This document shows, in pieces, positions 6,134 through 7,946 of a stretch of 7,946 bases of DNA (position 1 is the stretch's first letter; each line of letters opens with the position of its first letter). Origin of the DNA: Clostridia bacterium (lineage in GTDB: Bacteria > Bacillota > Clostridia > Oscillospirales > CAG-272); assembly GCA_024404655.1 (NCBI GenBank), contig JAKSPR010000123.1:1-7946 (forward strand), in the 5' to 3' direction. Made by a program: the position numbers and the translations under genes. The notes below the pieces were generated by a model. It was not told where the DNA came from and did no database searches. It was given only the letters and a program-made list of their open reading frames with translations.

Positions 6134-6703
6134 TCAGTTTGCTACTTTGACCATCGCGGGGCGGATGATCTTGTCGCCGCGGCGGTAGCCCTTCTGGAAC
6201 ACTGCCGTGATGATGTCTTCTTCAAGCTCTTCGTTTTCCTCATGCATGATCGCATTATGGATATTGGGGTCGAACTTGTCGCCCTCCGCACCGAACTGTT
6301 CGATGCCCATCTTTTTCAGCACATCGCCGAACTGGGAAAGGATCATATTCACGCCGTCGGCAAGCTGTTTGGGATCGCTCTCGCCAAATCCTGCGGCACG
6401 CTCCAGGTTGTCGATGACGGGGATGATCTGCATGAGAGCATCCGCGTACGCCTCACCGAAGGCTGCTTCCCGTTCCTTGACGGAGCGGCGGCGGTAGTTG
6501 TCGTATTCGGCAGCCATGCGCAGATATTTGTCCTTATCTTCTGCCATCTGCTTTTTCAGCGCTTCGTTTTCCTTTGCAAGCGCTGCTGCGGGATCCTCGG
6601 CTTCGGGTTCAGCTGCTTCTTTTTCCTCTGCTTCTGCTGCTTCTTCTGCTTTGGTTTCCTCAGCTTCGGTTTCCGGCGCTGTCTTTGTTTCTTTTTCCTT
6701 CAT
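6134..6703 (-). CDS. grpE: DnaK nucleotide exchange factor GrpE
   Basis: GrpE is a dimeric cytoplasmic factor that releases ADP from DnaK. The product has 189 residues, normal for the family. Residues 1-42 are a Glu/Ala-rich, low-complexity acidic tail, probably disordered. A long coiled-coil helix (about 40-100) carries the recognisable YDNYRRRSVKERE (67-79). The C-terminal beta domain ends in the family signature FQKGYRRGDKIIRPAMVKV (169-187). The start is less certain than for its neighbours. The only Shine-Dalgarno-like run, GGAAAGG (6718-6724), is 14 nt before the ATG, and an out-of-frame ATG (6714-6716) lies between them. An in-frame ATT (6710-6712) 5 nt after that run could add three residues. 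grpE follows hrcA by 48 bp in the same operon. Confidence 0.97.
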   Translation of the reverse strand: MKEKETKTAPETEAEETKAEEAAEAEEKEAAEPEAEDPAAALAKENEALKKQMAEDKDKYLRMAAEYDNYRRRSVKEREAAFGEAYADALMQIIPVIDNLERAAGFGESDPKQLADGVNMILSQFGDVLKKMGIEQFGAEGDKFDPNIHNAIMHEENEELEEDIITAVFQKGYRRGDKIIRPAMVKVAN

Positions 6704-6751
6704 ATTGCCAATCCATGCCTTTCCTTCGATTTGTCGGGATGATGATTATTT

Positions 6752-7834
6752 CTATGTTCCGGGCAGCTCTCTTCGTCTGCTGTCAGGCAGTGCCGCAGAG
6801 CCTTCGTTCATGAGGTCTTCCAGCCGCTTTGCCATATACTCGATGACGCCGACCACTCTTGCATAGTCCATACGGAGGGGTCCGATGACACCCAGAGCTC
6901 CTATGGAGCGTCCGTCCTCGGTGAGCGTCCGGAATACCAGAGCCGCATTTTCCATGGCGCGGACATTGGTCTCGCTGCCGATGATGACGTTGACCTGATC
7001 GTCCTGCGCACCGGTAAGAAGCGATGCAATCTCGTCCTTGTTTTCAAAGACACCGAACAGTTCTCTGATATGCCCGATATCGGAAAACTCGGGATAATCC
7101 AGAAGACGGTTGACACCTTCAAAACGGATATCGCCGGAATCCATGGTACCGATGACACTGTAAACGTGCTTGATAACCGTGGACAGCAGCATTGCGTGAT
7201 CGCCGAGCGCCGTTTCCATTTTCATGATGCGCGGCAGGTTGATCTCATCCATTGTCAGCCCCGCGGCCTCATCATTGAGCACCCGCATCAGAACTTTCAG
7301 TTCCGCATCGGAGATCTCCACCGGCATGTGTACCGTTTTGGAACGGACACTGTCGCGGTCCAGGGTCATGACCAGAATAAAGGAACGGGAGTCGATCCAC
7401 ACGCCGTCAAAGCGTTTGACCGTCACGGCAGAGACACCGTTTTTCATGGTCAGCGCTGCATAGCCGGTGAGAGAGGAAATCATCTTTCCGGCCTGTTCCA
7501 GAACCGATCCGAAGGCATCCTGTCTTGCTTTCAGCAGATTATCAAGCTGCTCGGATTCGCCGGAGGACAGCGGCCTGCGGTTCATCAGGGAATCCACATA
7601 CAGCCGATAGCCTGCGCGGGAGGGGATGCGTCCTGCGGAGGTATGAGGCTGTCGGAGATAACCCATCTCTTCAAGCTCCGCCATCTCGTTGCGGATGGTA
7701 GCACTCGATAAGGAGATCTGCTCGTTCTGGGTCAGGAACTTGGAGCCGACCGGTTCGCCCAGACGGATATGAACGTCAATGATCGCTTTCAGAATCTGTT
7801 TTTTGCGATCGCTCAATGCGCCGTGCTGTTCCAT
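6752..7834 (-). CDS. hrcA: Heat-inducible transcription repressor HrcA
   Basis: HrcA binds CIRCE and represses chaperone operons; in the known model its folding depends on GroEL, which links repression to chaperone load. The 360-residue product fits the family. The N-terminal winged-helix DNA-binding domain (about 1-80) holds the conserved SSATIRNEM (43-51) and QPHTSAGRIPS (62-72). A central regulatory and dimerisation region follows, then the C-terminal block with LGVIGPLRMDYARVV, close to the family LGVIGPTRM signature. AAGGAGG (7842-7848) lies 7 nt before the ATG and makes this the best-initiated gene in the window. The gene is first in the operon, 36 bp after CIRCE, so it is almost certainly autoregulated. 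Confidence 0.98.
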   Translation of the reverse strand: MEQHGALSDRKKQILKAIIDVHIRLGEPVGSKFLTQNEQISLSSATIRNEMAELEEMGYLRQPHTSAGRIPSRAGYRLYVDSLMNRRPLSSGESEQLDNLLKARQDAFGSVLEQAGKMISSLTGYAALTMKNGVSAVTVKRFDGVWIDSRSFILVMTLDRDSVRSKTVHMPVEISDAELKVLMRVLNDEAAGLTMDEINLPRIMKMETALGDHAMLLSTVIKHVYSVIGTMDSGDIRFEGVNRLLDYPEFSDIGHIRELFGVFENKDEIASLLTGAQDDQVNVIIGSETNVRAMENAALVFRTLTEDGRSIGALGVIGPLRMDYARVVGVIEYMAKRLEDLMNEGSAALPDSRRRELPGT

Positions 7835-7870
7835 TTCTGCTCCTCCTTCCGACCTGTCCGGTCTCTCGGA

Positions 7871-7897
7871 TTAGCACTCATAACGTCTAAGTGCTAA
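7871..7897 (-). promoter_or_regulatory. CIRCE operator (HrcA binding site)
   Basis: The plus strand reads TTAGCACTC, 9 nt, then AAGTGCTAA. The CIRCE consensus is TTAGCACTC-N9-GAGTGCTAA, so 17 of 18 arm bases match. It starts a few bases after the expected transcription start and ends 36 bp before hrcA, the usual place. This is the only CIRCE I can find in the window. Confidence 0.97.
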
Positions 7898-7906
7898 TCT
7901 GGTTAT

Positions 7907-7935
7907 AGTTTACCGCCAAAACCCGCGAAAATCAA
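7907..7935 (-). promoter_or_regulatory. SigA-type promoter of the hrcA-grpE-dnaK operon
   Basis: On the minus strand, -35 TTGATT (7930-7935), 17 bp, and -10 TAAACT (7907-7912) are seen. An overlapping TATAAC (7902-7907) is an alternative -10. The expected start falls right beside or inside CIRCE, so bound HrcA would block transcription. Confidence 0.75.
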
Positions 7936-7946
7936 CATGAAAGTGT

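Noticed and set aside
6590..6665. A repetitive GCT/TTC-rich stretch resembling a microsatellite
   Set aside because: It encodes the Glu/Ala-rich acidic tail of GrpE, common in the family, and the units are irregular.

Overview
The window is an accessory-poor chromosomal segment from a Gram-positive bacterium, most likely a clostridial Firmicute (Bacillota), with a Ruminococcaceae/Oscillospiraceae-type gut or rumen commensal as the best guess. The reasons are the gene order hrcA-grpE-dnaK-dnaJ-prmA, a CIRCE operator in front of hrcA, and a DnaK that lacks the roughly 24-residue ATPase-domain insert of Gram-negative DnaKs. The assignment below class level is inference. Every gene lies on the minus strand, so the window is transcribed from its right end to its left end.

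Right to left: a SigA-like promoter (7907-7935) and a CIRCE operator (7871-7897) drive hrcA (7834-6752), grpE (6703-6134) and dnaK (6049-4217). A 209-bp gap after dnaK holds a perfect 10-bp stem-loop and a second, near-consensus promoter (4084-4112) that reads into dnaJ (4007-2865). That promoter has no CIRCE. It carries a tandem 12-bp repeat spaced 33 bp apart, plus an inverted partial copy next to the dnaJ ribosome binding site. A 105-bp gap with a long stem-loop leads to prmA (2759-1851). A bidirectional-looking intrinsic terminator (1720-1752) then closes the unit.

The 301-bp gap 1550-1850 holds the short 3' untranslated region of prmA, that terminator, a separate extended -10 promoter (1648-1676), an AT-rich stem-loop and an orphan Shine-Dalgarno sequence. 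It leads into a stand-alone gene (1549-11) for a 512-residue cytoplasmic protein that looks like a clan GH-A (GH39-like) glycoside hydrolase. Only 10 bases remain after its stop codon.

How the genes work together: HrcA represses the operon through CIRCE. DnaK, DnaJ and GrpE form the Hsp70 folding machine, and PrmA methylates ribosomal protein L11. The hydrolase belongs to an unrelated carbohydrate function. I see no mobile element, CRISPR array, tRNA or rRNA. The core genes are ordinary; the less ordinary parts are the dnaJ control region, the hydrolase leader and the hydrolase itself.
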